Shown here in pieces: positions 6,093-14,386 of a DNA stretch of 19,296 nucleotides; position 1 is the first letter of the stretch; each line of letters begins with the position of its first letter. The translations under genes were made by a program, and so were the position numbers. The notes beneath the pieces were generated by a model that saw nothing but the letters and a program-made list of their open reading frames with translations, was not told the origin of the DNA and did no database searches. Source of the stretch: UBA1858 sp045105615 (GTDB taxonomy: Bacteria; Pseudomonadota; Gammaproteobacteria; UBA4575); NCBI GenBank assembly GCA_045105615.1, contig JBGCDS010000036.1, positions 1 through 19,296 of the forward strand, in the 5' to 3' direction.

Positions 6093-6122
6093 TATAGACT
6101 CGATTGATAGAGCTATAGACTC
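6093..6122 (+). promoter_or_regulatory. Tandem TATAGACTC direct repeat, 21-bp period
   Basis: TATAGACTC occurs at 6093-6101 and 6114-6122, exactly two helical turns apart. It ends just upstream of a possible -35 box (TTGATT 6139-6144) with a weak -10 (TAGTAT 6163-6168), about 100 bp ahead of the VPxPA-CTERM gene. The spacing suits an activator binding one face of the helix. Confidence 0.4.
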
Positions 6123-6222
6123 ATTGGGAAAAGTTTTTTTGATTTTATTTTATATGCAAGGTTAGTATTGATGTATTTATCTCTTAAGATACTTGCAGAT
6201 AGATAACAAATGGGAATAAATT

Positions 6223-6864
6223 ATGAAACGACTACTATTATGTGTGTTGGTGTTGGTGCCACTGAATATTAATGCAACGATTGTGTCTTACAAAGGTGAG
6301 GGTATATTAACTTCGGTTGATTCTTCGCTTGCGAGTCGCTTTTCTTTAGGAGATGCTTTTTCGTTTGTTCTCTCCTACGATAGTGCTGTGCCGGATAATT
6401 TGTCGAATCCTACCTTTGGTCAATACTTAAATAGTGTGACTTCCATTATTGGCAATGTGGATGGGTATGAGTTTTCATTCGTCGGTCCAAGTGATAGTCT
6501 AATAAATATTCCTGTGGGAAATGTATTTGATCTATTGGCCGGATTACCAAACTCTGATGGATTTTCAGGATTGGAGGTTAATAGCTTAACTCCTCAGTTT
6601 GCAAATATACCTCTCAAGCCATTGGGGAATACTTTAGCAGATGACTCGCTACTTCAAGGACCCTTCCCGGAGACTTCTGCCTGGGACTTGAGCAATTCAG
6701 GTAGTAATTTCAGATTGCGGTTTGGTGACATTTTTAATGAAAATGAAATTGAAGGAAGTTTTACAAGTATTACATCAGTACCGGTACCTGCAGCATTTTG
6801 GATGCTATCATCAGCATTGTTAGCGTTAATTGCATTCCGTCGTGGTAAGAGAGCAAAACACTAA
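6223..6864 (+). CDS. Surface protein with VPxPA (PEP-CTERM-like) sorting signal
   Basis: 213 residues. The signal peptide is about residues 1-18 (MKRLLLCVLVLVPLNINA). The mature part is rich in Ser, Asn, Gly and Asp, is predicted mainly beta and has no Cys. The C-terminus is a textbook tripartite sorting signal: VPVPAA (186-191), a 14-residue hydrophobic segment (192-205), then the basic tail RRGKRAKH. In Gram-negative bacteria such tails are processed by exosortase-type enzymes, giving surface-exposed or released proteins. No exosortase gene is in this window. GGGA-type Shine-Dalgarno material (6212-6215) precedes the ATG. The mature domain is not recognised. No clear terminator follows; an inverted repeat at 6926-6973 has its T-run on the wrong side. 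Confidence 0.75.
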   Translation: MKRLLLCVLVLVPLNINATIVSYKGEGILTSVDSSLASRFSLGDAFSFVLSYDSAVPDNLSNPTFGQYLNSVTSIIGNVDGYEFSFVGPSDSLINIPVGNVFDLLAGLPNSDGFSGLEVNSLTPQFANIPLKPLGNTLADDSLLQGPFPETSAWDLSNSGSNFRLRFGDIFNENEIEGSFTSITSVPVPAAFWMLSSALLALIAFRRGKRAKH

Positions 6865-7051
6865 GCAATTACCTCCTACTAATCCATTCAAGGATAGAAT
6901 AGTTGAAATAAGGTCGCATTTTTTATCTGGTTTTAAGGTTGTAGTCATAGTAAGACTGAATCAAAGAACCAGAAAAAACAAAGGGACCTGATCTAGTCAT
7001 GAATAAGTTAAAGTACCAACTCAAATTGTATTTTCCATAGTCTATTGAGCT

Positions 7052-7915
7052 ATGCAAGCTGATTTACTGACCAAAGTTGTCCTTCCCGTTGCGCTCTTTT
7101 TTATCATGTTCGGGATTGGTGTTTCCTTAAGGCCTTTAGATTTTAAAAATATTATTAAATCGCCTAAAGTAGTGGCGATTGGTCTGTGCGCGCAAATGCT
7201 CTTGCTTCCAATGATCGCGTTTATTCTTGCGATAGCATTTTCGTTGCCACCAGAAATTGCTGTGGGCTTAATTATTATTGCTCTAGCGCCTGGCGGTGCA
7301 ACATCAAATATGTTCACTTATCTGTCCAAGGGAGATGTGTCACTCTCTATTACTTTGACCGCAATAGCGAGCTTGGTTACTCCTTTGAGTATTCCAATTC
7401 TTGCTGGCCTAAGCATGAGCTGTTTTATGGGTAGTAATACAGAATTTAGCGTGCCTATTGTTAAAACAATTGTGCAGTTGTTAGCAATGACGGTTATTCC
7501 GGTCGTTTTAGGAATGCTAGTTTTGTCGTATTGGAAAAATTTTGCAAAAAATATAGAGCCGGTATTCAAATGGTTTTCTATATTATTTTTGATATTGATT
7601 GTGTTTTTAATTGTTTTAAAAAGTGCTGCCAATATGCCAAGTTTTTTTGCTCAAGCTGGGTTAGCAACATTAATGCTTAATTTGGTTGCATTGATATTAG
7701 GGTATCAACTTTCTAAATTAAGTAAGCTGTCACGTCCTCAATCCATTGCTATCGGTTTTGAGGTGGGGATTCAAAATGGAACGTTAGCGCTAGTCGTTGC
7801 AGGAACATTGATTGGGAATAATGTTATGATGATTCCAGCAGTGACTTATTCATTAATTATGCTTTTTACTGGAGGCTTATTTGGCTGGTTGATGAATAGT
7901 CAACTTATTAAATAG
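7052..7915 (+). CDS. BASS family (bile acid:sodium symporter-like) transporter
   Basis: 287 residues, nearly all hydrophobic, with about nine membrane segments. The N-terminus LLTKVVLPVALFFIMFGIG and the APGGATSNMFTYLSKGD stretch (about residues 79-95) are characteristic of bacterial BASS/SBF proteins, which couple organic-anion uptake to sodium. The start at 7052 is the first ATG after an in-frame stop at 7046 and fits the family's usual N-terminus, but no Shine-Dalgarno is visible. The TAG stop (7913-7915) overlaps the AGGAG ribosome site of pyrC, so the two are probably co-transcribed. The substrate is not readable from sequence. Steroid-like anions or small organic acids such as pyruvate or pantoate are handled by other family members. 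Confidence 0.88.
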   Translation: MQADLLTKVVLPVALFFIMFGIGVSLRPLDFKNIIKSPKVVAIGLCAQMLLLPMIAFILAIAFSLPPEIAVGLIIIALAPGGATSNMFTYLSKGDVSLSITLTAIASLVTPLSIPILAGLSMSCFMGSNTEFSVPIVKTIVQLLAMTVIPVVLGMLVLSYWKNFAKNIEPVFKWFSILFLILIVFLIVLKSAANMPSFFAQAGLATLMLNLVALILGYQLSKLSKLSRPQSIAIGFEVGIQNGTLALVVAGTLIGNNVMMIPAVTYSLIMLFTGGLFGWLMNSQLIK

Positions 7916-7918
7916 GAG
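7914..7918 (+). promoter_or_regulatory. Shine-Dalgarno deciding the TTG start of pyrC
   Basis: AGGAG overlaps the TAG stop of the transporter gene and lies 8 bp before TTG 7927-7929. The next in-frame ATG (codon 22) would delete the metal-binding His-x-His. Confidence 0.75.
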
Positions 7919-7926
7919 CCTTTACA

Positions 7927-8964
7927 TTGAATCAAAGCATTACCCTGCGAAAACCAGATGATTGGCATGTGCATCTTCGAGATGGAGATATGCTGGCTAT
8001 GGCGTTACCTGCAACAGCAGATAATTTTGGGCGGGCGATTGTCATGCCAAACTTAACGCCTTCAGTTACTACGACTGCTCAAGCGTTAGCCTATCGCGAA
8101 AGAATCCAAAAGCTGCTGCCTGAGAACAGCAACTTTATACCATTGATGACTTGCTTCCTAACGGACTCAACAGACCCAGACAATATCGCTCTTGGATTTG
8201 CTGAGGGTGTGCTCACCGCGGCAAAAATGTATCCGGCCAATGCCACAACCAATTCCTCATCGGGTGTGAGTGATGTCAGTAAAATCTATCCTGTACTTGA
8301 GCGTATGCAGAAGATTGGTATGCCACTATTAATCCACGGTGAGGTTACGGATAAACATGTGGATATATTTGATCGTGAAAAAATATTCATCGATAGCATT
8401 CTGACTAAGGTCCGTGCTGATTTTCCACAACTACTAATTGTACTAGAACACATCACGACGGCAGATGCAGTTCAATTTGTCAGTGGAGCAGGCGCATATA
8501 CCGCGGCGACAATTACTCCTCATCATTTAATCATCAATCGTAATGCGATGTTTAATGGAGGAATGCGACCTCATATGTATTGCCTGCCTGTAGCAAAACG
8601 TGAGCACCATCGTCTGGCTTTGCGCCAAGCGGCTATCTCTGGTGAAGCATGTTTTTTTCTGGGGACAGATTCAGCGCCGCACTTACGCCAAGAAAAAGAA
8701 TCAGACTGCGGTTGTGCGGGTGTCTTTTCTTCACCCGTTGCTATTGAATTGTATGCGCAGGTCTTTGACGAGGAGCAGTCATTAGACAAGCTTGAAGGGT
8801 TTGCGTCTATTCATGGTCCAAAGTTCTATAATAAGACTATTAACGAAGAAACGATCACGTTGGTAAAGACATCATGGCAAGCGCCAGAGTCATTTGCGGT
8901 TAGCGATAATAATCACGTTTGTGTATTTGGTTCAGAGTCTGCGCTTAATTGGCGTCAAGCTTGA
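7927..8964 (+). CDS. pyrC: Dihydroorotase, class II (PyrC)
   Basis: 345 residues with a TTG start; E. coli PyrC has 348. It interconverts N-carbamoyl-aspartate and dihydroorotate in de novo pyrimidine synthesis, in the cytoplasm. All binuclear zinc-site residues are present: His14 and His16 (WHVHLRDGD), Lys100 for carboxylation (AAKMYPANATTNS), His137 (LLIHGEV), His175 (VLEHITT) and Asp248 (GTDSAPH). They sit uniformly two residues before the E. coli numbers 16, 18, 102, 139, 177 and 250. The substrate-binding Arg18 and Asn42 are also there. It follows the BASS transporter by 11 bp and is likely translated by coupling. The convergent GGDEF-EAL gene ends 63 bp downstream without a clear terminator between them. 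Confidence 0.97.
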   Translation: MNQSITLRKPDDWHVHLRDGDMLAMALPATADNFGRAIVMPNLTPSVTTTAQALAYRERIQKLLPENSNFIPLMTCFLTDSTDPDNIALGFAEGVLTAAKMYPANATTNSSSGVSDVSKIYPVLERMQKIGMPLLIHGEVTDKHVDIFDREKIFIDSILTKVRADFPQLLIVLEHITTADAVQFVSGAGAYTAATITPHHLIINRNAMFNGGMRPHMYCLPVAKREHHRLALRQAAISGEACFFLGTDSAPHLRQEKESDCGCAGVFSSPVAIELYAQVFDEEQSLDKLEGFASIHGPKFYNKTINEETITLVKTSWQAPESFAVSDNNHVCVFGSESALNWRQA

Positions 8965-9027
8965 TAGTGAAGAGGAATAAAGAGGGGTCCAGGTTTTCTT
9001 ATTAAACAATCAATTGATCATTTATAT

Positions 9028-11808
9028 TTAGACGGATGAATTAGAGATAATCGTATCATCTCGATGTTCAATATATCGTGCAGCATATTCTAAAAATTCA
9101 ATATCCGTCAGTGGACGACTAAATAAATATCCCTGACCATAATCACAATTTAATCTACGTAATATATTTCTTTGGTCAATCGATTCAATTCCTTCGGCGA
9201 CTATCTTCTTTCCTAATGTATGTCCAATATCAATAATGACTTTTACTATCTGCTGATCGCGTTGGTCTTTTTCAAGGTCCATGACAAATTCTCGATCAAT
9301 TTTGATGAGGTCAAATGGAATTTTCTTTAAATAATTTAATGATGAATACTCTTTCCCAAAATCATCTATTGAGATAGTCACTCCTAATTCATGTAATTGA
9401 TTGAGCTCTTTGGTAATTGCATTTGTATCGTTAATAAATGCGCTTTCAGTAATTTCAAGATCTAGGCAATGTGCGGGCATACCAGTTTCTTGTAACACAG
9501 ACTCAACAATCTCTGTAAAGCTTTTATTCGCCAATTGGCGAGCAGATACATTGACTGCGATGGATTCTAGCGATATATCTTTTTCTAACCAATCTAAGAA
9601 CTGATAACAGGATTTTCTTAAAATCCATTCACCAATTTCATTGATTAAACCTGTTTCTTCAGCAAGTGAAATAAATGCCTCTGTGTTCACCATGCCTAGT
9701 TCAGATTGATGCCATCGTGCTAAGGCTTCTACACTGACAATTTTTTCTGTCTCAAGATTTAATTTAGGTTGGTAGCAGAGAGATATCTCATTAGCCTCTA
9801 AGGCGTTGTGTAAATAATGTTCTAGTGACAAACGTTGATTGCGTTCTTGTTCAATTTCTTTGTCAAATATGGCGTATTGACTTCGACCATCCTGCTTTGC
9901 CTTAAACATGGCCATGTCTGCTTTTTCTAGAAGTTGTTGTGGGCTACTACAATCTTCGGGCCCAATGATAATTCCGATGCTTGTACCGAGATAATAAGAC
10001 ATATCCGTAACAATGAATGGGTGTTTGAATTCTTTGTGGATTTTTTCGGCAAGTTGAATGGCCTGTTGTTCATTTCCAATGTTTTCAATCGCGATGCAGA
10101 ATTCATCTCCACTAAGTCTAGCCAAGCAATATTGCTTACTCATACATGATGTTTGTAATCGTTGTGCAACTTGAATAAGTACCTCGTCACCTGCACTATG
10201 TCCAGAAAGATCATTGACGTTTTTAAAATGATCAAGATCAATATAGAGCAGAGCGATCTTATCTTTTTGTTGTATAGCGTGATGCCATAGTTCAGTTAAA
10301 TGTGTGAATAAGTAACTACGATTTGGCAGGTGGGTAAGACTGTCGTAATTAGCTTTTTTGTATAATATGGATTGGTGGTAAAAGGTAGAATATATTACAG
10401 AAAAGCGTTCAGATAATTCTTGTAACGCAGAGACTTGGCGTTTATCTAGTCGTGTGGTGTTACTGCCTAAGTGGATGTATCCAACTGTTTGTTGTGAATG
10501 CTCAATCTTATGAATCCAAATGTGCTTATATTCATCAGATGTGAGTAATGGATTGAATTGCTGTTTGAAAAAAGCTGCATCTAGCATATGCAGTACATTT
10601 ATGGACTGACTAGAGTTGTCAATTTTGTGTTTTATATGACTATAATCGTAATTATTATCAGTCTTATAAGTCGCAATGTGTGAGGTGAATAACTGTGGTT
10701 GGAGTGGGTCAGCAATTGAAATAGCAAGCCAATTAACTTCAAATACCTTCAACAATAATGACATGCTGGTTTTTATTGAATAATGAATGTCGGCTGTTTG
10801 TAAAAAATCTTGTTCCAGTCTTGAGTAAGCATCATTCTTATGCGATTCGTGTTGTAAATTATTGGACATCGTATTAAATGAGTGACTCAATTCCAAGAAT
10901 TCATCTTGGGTTGAAATTTCAATGTTTGTCTTATAATCTCCAGCAGCAATGCGTTTAGCCGCACCAGAAAGCGTGTTTAATGGTTCTAATAATCTGACAC
11001 TAAGTTTGTGAACAATAAAGCTTGCGGTGAGAAAGAATAGTAAAGATATTGGAATTAAATAATATTCAAAGCTCCACAAAGAAGAGAGTACAGTGCTTTC
11101 CTGTTTTAATATCACAAAATGCCATGCAGGCGATTGAAAATAACTAGATAAGAATAGTTCTCGAGAAATTATACGATAATCATCACCTCCCATTGTAAGC
11201 TCAACCATATATTCTTTGGCATCGATCAAGCTGGATAAGTTAGTTGATTTAACCTTTTCTAATGTCAGACTATCATTGCAAAATAATATTTCGAGCTGAC
11301 CAGAGATAACGCATACCTGTTCACTATAGGGGTTTGATGAGTCATCGCCAAATAATGCTCCGCTATTGATTGTTCCGCGTAGAACGTACATGTCACCGAT
11401 GTTCGATAAATGTAGCTTTTCTATTTTTAAATATAGTTTGCCCTCGCTGTTACGGTAATGAATTAAGCGTGGTCGTATAGAATAACTGAAGCCTGCAGTT
11501 GCCACATCTGTAATTGGAATTAATTCTAGCTTGTCGAAGGCATGGGTTGCTCTCCTGGGAAGTGAACCATTGATGCTTTTGCTAATTGAATCTAGATGGG
11601 TGCTATATTCTTTTAGCTCATTAAATGTGAGTTGAGAAAATGATTTGGCATTTTTAACAAGGTTCGTGTTGATTTCTTGTTCTACAAAACTTGTCACGTA
11701 AGACTTTGAGAATAAAGTTTGTAAAGATAATGGAATAAATGCAGCAATAAAAAATACGATCAGTATTTTTATGCTAAATGATCTGAATATAGAGGCATTG
11801 AATTTCAA
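9028..11808 (-). CDS. Membrane GGDEF-EAL cyclic-di-GMP enzyme with HAMP and GAF-like region
   Basis: 926 residues. The start is TTG (minus strand at 11808-11806), with only a weak GAG Shine-Dalgarno, 12 nt after the pseudopilin stop. Order: TM1 (~12-30), periplasmic sensor (~31-248), TM2 (~249-268), HAMP (~268-322), a GAF-like region (~330-480), GGDEF (~487-650), EAL (~655-915). The cyclase signature is SGDEF (566-570); the RxxD inhibitory site is absent (Ser557, Tyr560). The phosphodiesterase keeps EAL (694-696), Asn753, Glu785, Asp815-Asp816, Lys836, Glu872 and Gln892. It is therefore predicted active in c-di-GMP hydrolysis. Loop 6 reads DDFGKEYSSL instead of the usual DDFGTGYSSL. Both activities are formally possible; the net direction is unknown. 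Co-transcription with a pseudopilin suggests a role in adhesion, pili or secretion. Confidence 0.93.
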   Translation of the reverse strand: MKFNASIFRSFSIKILIVFFIAAFIPLSLQTLFSKSYVTSFVEQEINTNLVKNAKSFSQLTFNELKEYSTHLDSISKSINGSLPRRATHAFDKLELIPITDVATAGFSYSIRPRLIHYRNSEGKLYLKIEKLHLSNIGDMYVLRGTINSGALFGDDSSNPYSEQVCVISGQLEILFCNDSLTLEKVKSTNLSSLIDAKEYMVELTMGGDDYRIISRELFLSSYFQSPAWHFVILKQESTVLSSLWSFEYYLIPISLLFFLTASFIVHKLSVRLLEPLNTLSGAAKRIAAGDYKTNIEISTQDEFLELSHSFNTMSNNLQHESHKNDAYSRLEQDFLQTADIHYSIKTSMSLLLKVFEVNWLAISIADPLQPQLFTSHIATYKTDNNYDYSHIKHKIDNSSQSINVLHMLDAAFFKQQFNPLLTSDEYKHIWIHKIEHSQQTVGYIHLGSNTTRLDKRQVSALQELSERFSVIYSTFYHQSILYKKANYDSLTHLPNRSYLFTHLTELWHHAIQQKDKIALLYIDLDHFKNVNDLSGHSAGDEVLIQVAQRLQTSCMSKQYCLARLSGDEFCIAIENIGNEQQAIQLAEKIHKEFKHPFIVTDMSYYLGTSIGIIIGPEDCSSPQQLLEKADMAMFKAKQDGRSQYAIFDKEIEQERNQRLSLEHYLHNALEANEISLCYQPKLNLETEKIVSVEALARWHQSELGMVNTEAFISLAEETGLINEIGEWILRKSCYQFLDWLEKDISLESIAVNVSARQLANKSFTEIVESVLQETGMPAHCLDLEITESAFINDTNAITKELNQLHELGVTISIDDFGKEYSSLNYLKKIPFDLIKIDREFVMDLEKDQRDQQIVKVIIDIGHTLGKKIVAEGIESIDQRNILRRLNCDYGQGYLFSRPLTDIEFLEYAARYIEHRDDTIISNSSV

Positions 11809-11820
11809 AGTCAGCTCGAT

Positions 11821-12294
11821 TTAATATGTATCGGCAATTCCTATCCATTTGCCATTATTGGCGCGAACAATATCGTCATGCGAAAATTCTTCAAACAATG
11901 CAGAAGTACTCTTGTTATCTTTCCCTCTACTGTATAAGTCGTAGTCATTATTTATAGGTCTTAAATTTTTATCTTTACGACTTTGTTTGGGTAAAGCTAA
12001 TCCATGAATAGCATATTGATATGGCATTCCCCAAGGATCTTGCATGCTGTTCATGCCAATGACAGATAAATCATTTGGAAGTTTATTGTTTGCCAATTCA
12101 TATTGAGTGACAGTTATGCTAATTAGACGAATATCTTTAGTCGCTTGTTCAATATGACTATGCGCCTGATGATTCTCATACACGGGCAAAGCCAACATGA
12201 ATAATAGTCCAATGGCAGCAATGGCAATAAGTATCTCAACTAGCGTAAATCCATTACGATAATTACGTGACAACAATAATTCGGGCAATAACAT
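11821..12294 (-). CDS. GspG-like type II pseudopilin (orphan)
   Basis: 157 residues. A 15-residue leader ends ...RNG, followed by FTLVEILIAIAAIGLL, the class III prepilin signal with Phe+1 and Glu+5, cut by the PilD/GspO peptidase. The C-terminal half carries the GspG-type signature DPWGMPYQY and then LRPINNDYDLYSRGKDNKS. This corresponds to the calcium-binding loop region of major pseudopilins (DPWG.PY.Y ... YD..S.G.D). The size is typical. No other type II secretion or pilus genes are in the window, so it must use a distant assembly machine, or is a stand-alone pilin. It is the first gene of a two-gene unit with the GGDEF-EAL gene. No strong Shine-Dalgarno precedes the ATG. Confidence 0.85.
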   Translation of the reverse strand: MLLPELLLSRNYRNGFTLVEILIAIAAIGLLFMLALPVYENHQAHSHIEQATKDIRLISITVTQYELANNKLPNDLSVIGMNSMQDPWGMPYQYAIHGLALPKQSRKDKNLRPINNDYDLYSRGKDNKSTSALFEEFSHDDIVRANNGKWIGIADTY

Positions 12295-12332
12295 AGAAAA
12301 GTGTGTGGTTTGGATCTATATCCTTTCTCTAC

Positions 12333-12360
12333 TTTATATAGGTATATTCTTCCCAGTAAA
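12333..12360 (-). promoter_or_regulatory. Possible promoter of the pseudopilin-GGDEF-EAL unit
   Basis: On the minus strand TTTACT (12360-12355) and TATAAA (12338-12333) are separated by 16 bp. Transcription would start about 33 bp upstream of the pseudopilin ATG. The -10 is good, the -35 mediocre. Confidence 0.35.
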
Positions 12361-12386
12361 CACGCACAAAGACAGGTGGTATTTTA

Positions 12387-12590
12387 TTGACACATAATTG
12401 GGTATTTTTACAGATATGGCTATGGGACGTGCTGATATAGCTGAATGAAAACTATCCGCTTAATATATAAATCAATAGTCCATAGCCTTGCATTATAAAA
12501 CTTGCTGGTAGATTGATATCACAATGAAATGACGTAATAAGAAGGCCGATCCATGTAACTGGATCGGCTAGTGTTAAGGTTTTTATTTTA
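12387..12590 (+). ncRNA. Candidate small RNA or structured element between convergent transcription units
   Basis: A perfect TTGACA lies at 12387-12392, with only a weak -10 near 12409-12415. GGCTATGG, a bulged G, AC (12418-12428) pairs with GTCCATAGCC (12478-12487). The perfect 9-bp hairpin at 12545-12568 is followed on this strand by a T-rich stretch (GTTTTTATTTT). No plus-strand gene follows for 2.5 kb, and there is no convincing open frame in the stretch. Transcription is not shown; the hairpin also serves the minus-strand vWA gene. Confidence 0.25.
12545..12568 (-). terminator. Terminator of the PspA-like/vWA operon, possibly bidirectional
   Basis: GCCGATCCA (12545-12553) and TGGATCGGC (12560-12568) pair perfectly around a 6-base loop. 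On the minus strand CTTCTTATT follows, a moderate T-tract. It sits 32 bp after the vWA gene's stop. A second overlapping hairpin (CTAGT-TTAA 12568-12577 with TTAACTAG 12588-12595) lies next to it. Confidence 0.8.
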
Positions 12591-12600
12591 ACTAGTGTGA

Positions 12601-13797
12601 CTAATAGGCTGGTGCATCTGCTTCATAGACAAGTCCTTTGTCAGCCGCCTGTTTACGTACTGCGCTATAGATTTTGTCGTCTAATGAATCTTTATAGCCA
12701 CCATCTTCTTTTGCTTTCTTCTTTAGAAAATCTTTGCGATCACGGCTAGCTAGTGCAATCTCAGCTTCTAACTGTTTGCGTTTTTGAGCCTTGTTTTCTA
12801 ATAACTGGGTCTGTTCTTCCACAGTCATTGATTGCATAGCAACAGGTAATTCTTCTTTTTCTAATGCTACAAGGTCTACTTCTCCACTTTCTATACTTTC
12901 GATTAGTTCGTTACGACCATACATATTCTCCTTACCGCTAGCAGAGGCATTAAATTCTGCTCTACGTGCTAGTGCGGGAGCAGAAGACATGGCATGTAAC
13001 TTATTTTTGGCAGCTGTTTTTATACGTTGTTCAGCTTTTTCTGCTTTATTACCAAAATAGAGTTTTGTTTCTTCAATTTGTTTGGATAATTCAGCTAGCT
13101 TCTTGTCGTAGGGAGTCGCGACTGCCACGGCGCTACCGGTCTGTTCTACTTGGAAGTAATCGCCTCCACCTAACTGTGCTATTTGTAGCCACTGGTGTTT
13201 AGTGTTGTTATCAGTACCACATTGAATGGTATTGATAAGAATGCCTTTTTGTTTAGCTATTTTGGCGGTGACGGGGTACTTCACATCATCTTGGTAATCC
13301 ATGTGTGGTGGTGCATCTCCCACCATAAAGACGACTTTGTATGTATCTTGATCTTGGCTCCATGAGACTTTATTCACGGCTTCATCCAATGCTTGATTGA
13401 CACTTTCTGGACCATCGCCACCACCGTTGGCTTTAAAGTCCATCAAGGTGGCATATATGGAATCTAGATCACTCGATAGGTCGATCACTTTAGTCACATA
13501 ATCATCACCACGATCTCGGTAGGCGACTAGTCCCATTTTAATTTCGGGGGCAGTCTGTGCAGATGCCATGGTAGAAGCAATCGACCATATTTTTTCTTTG
13601 GCGGCTTCAATTAATGCTCCCATACTGCCGGTGGTATCTAATACAAATACGACTTCTATTTTAGGTTGGTCATTATAAGGAATGATCGCTATAGGTGGAG
13701 AAGTCGGTGAACTGGTATTGGACTTTACTAATGGGTATGCAATCACAGTGGTTGCTGTGAGTAGAAATAGTGTAATAGTGAATAATTTAGTTTTCAT
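12601..13797 (-). CDS. Secreted von Willebrand factor A domain protein
   Basis: 398 residues with a signal peptide (~1-20, cut near VIA-YP). The vWA domain spans ~47-230. Its MIDAS metal site is made of Asp54, Thr56 and Ser58 in VFVLDTTGSMG, Asp128 in GGGDGPESVNQAL, and Asp161 in MVGDAPPH. A conserved MGLVAYRDRGDDYVTKV strand is also present. The C-terminal ~170 residues are charged, Lys/Glu/Ala-rich and predicted coiled coil (~232-265 and 325-365), with no membrane anchor. MIDAS vWA domains bind protein ligands through a divalent metal. The partner is unknown. It is the third gene of the minus-strand unit, 19 bp after the membrane-protein gene, with AAGGA before the ATG. The context (PspA-like protein, two-component system) suggests an envelope-stress role in the periplasm. 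Confidence 0.88.
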   Translation of the reverse strand: MKTKLFTITLFLLTATTVIAYPLVKSNTSSPTSPPIAIIPYNDQPKIEVVFVLDTTGSMGALIEAAKEKIWSIASTMASAQTAPEIKMGLVAYRDRGDDYVTKVIDLSSDLDSIYATLMDFKANGGGDGPESVNQALDEAVNKVSWSQDQDTYKVVFMVGDAPPHMDYQDDVKYPVTAKIAKQKGILINTIQCGTDNNTKHQWLQIAQLGGGDYFQVEQTGSAVAVATPYDKKLAELSKQIEETKLYFGNKAEKAEQRIKTAAKNKLHAMSSAPALARRAEFNASASGKENMYGRNELIESIESGEVDLVALEKEELPVAMQSMTVEEQTQLLENKAQKRKQLEAEIALASRDRKDFLKKKAKEDGGYKDSLDDKIYSAVRKQAADKGLVYEADAPAY

Positions 13798-13816
13798 TTT
13801 ATTGATTCCTTATTTG

Positions 13817-14386
13817 TTAGCTTATTGATGAAATTTTTCGTAAGGCAGCTTCAGCGCTTCGATGTGCCTTATTGAAATTGTCTGTGGTTGTGTTGGTCAA
13901 TGACTGTGAAGTTGGATTTTTGGAGATTCTTACAGGAATGAATACAAATAATGCTTGAATTAAGAAGAAGCACCAGAATCCTAGAAATATGCTACTAGTA
14001 TGGAAAACTGTTGCAACAGCAACGGAAAAACTAATGGCAGTCATACTAAGATCAATTAATGCAGGCACAATACTAGAATAGAAATACAGTGACCGTATTA
14101 ACCACAACATAGAAATCTGTGTCAGTATGAACATTATTAATGGAAGTGATATCAGCCAGGCAGCACCAGTAACCACACACCAACATGCCAATACAATGAT
14201 ACGTCCTAACTTTTCTTGGCTGCGAGAAAGTAGATAAATCAAATAGGCGAAACTTATTAAGGTAATGACAAACTGCATGACGTTGGCTGATGATATGAAC
14301 CAGCTGAATGTTGTAAATATAGTGCTACCGAAAATACTCGCAATGATGCCAATGAACGCTCCTTCAAAAAAGCTTGGGCGCTTCAT
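13817..14386 (-). CDS. Multi-span inner-membrane protein of the PspA-like/vWA operon
   Basis: 189 residues with about four to five hydrophobic segments (roughly 9-30, 36-54, 64-82, 84-105 and 115-152) and a polar, Ser/Thr/Asn-rich tail (~155-189). No enzymatic motif is seen and the family is not recognised. Its ATG overlaps the TGA of the PspA-like gene in an ATGA arrangement, so translation is probably coupled and the two proteins are likely to work together. A plausible job is to act as the membrane partner that recruits the PspA-like protein (inference from position, similar to the membrane partners of classical PspA). Confidence 0.75.
   Translation of the reverse strand: MKRPSFFEGAFIGIIASIFGSTIFTTFSWFISSANVMQFVITLISFAYLIYLLSRSQEKLGRIIVLACWCVVTGAAWLISLPLIMFILTQISMLWLIRSLYFYSSIVPALIDLSMTAISFSVAVATVFHTSSIFLGFWCFFLIQALFVFIPVRISKNPTSQSLTNTTTDNFNKAHRSAEAALRKISSIS

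Noticed and set aside
6926..6973. TCTGGTT/AACCAGA inverted repeat as terminator of the VPxPA-CTERM gene
   Set aside because: The loop is 34 bases, and the T-run precedes rather than follows the stem on the relevant strand.
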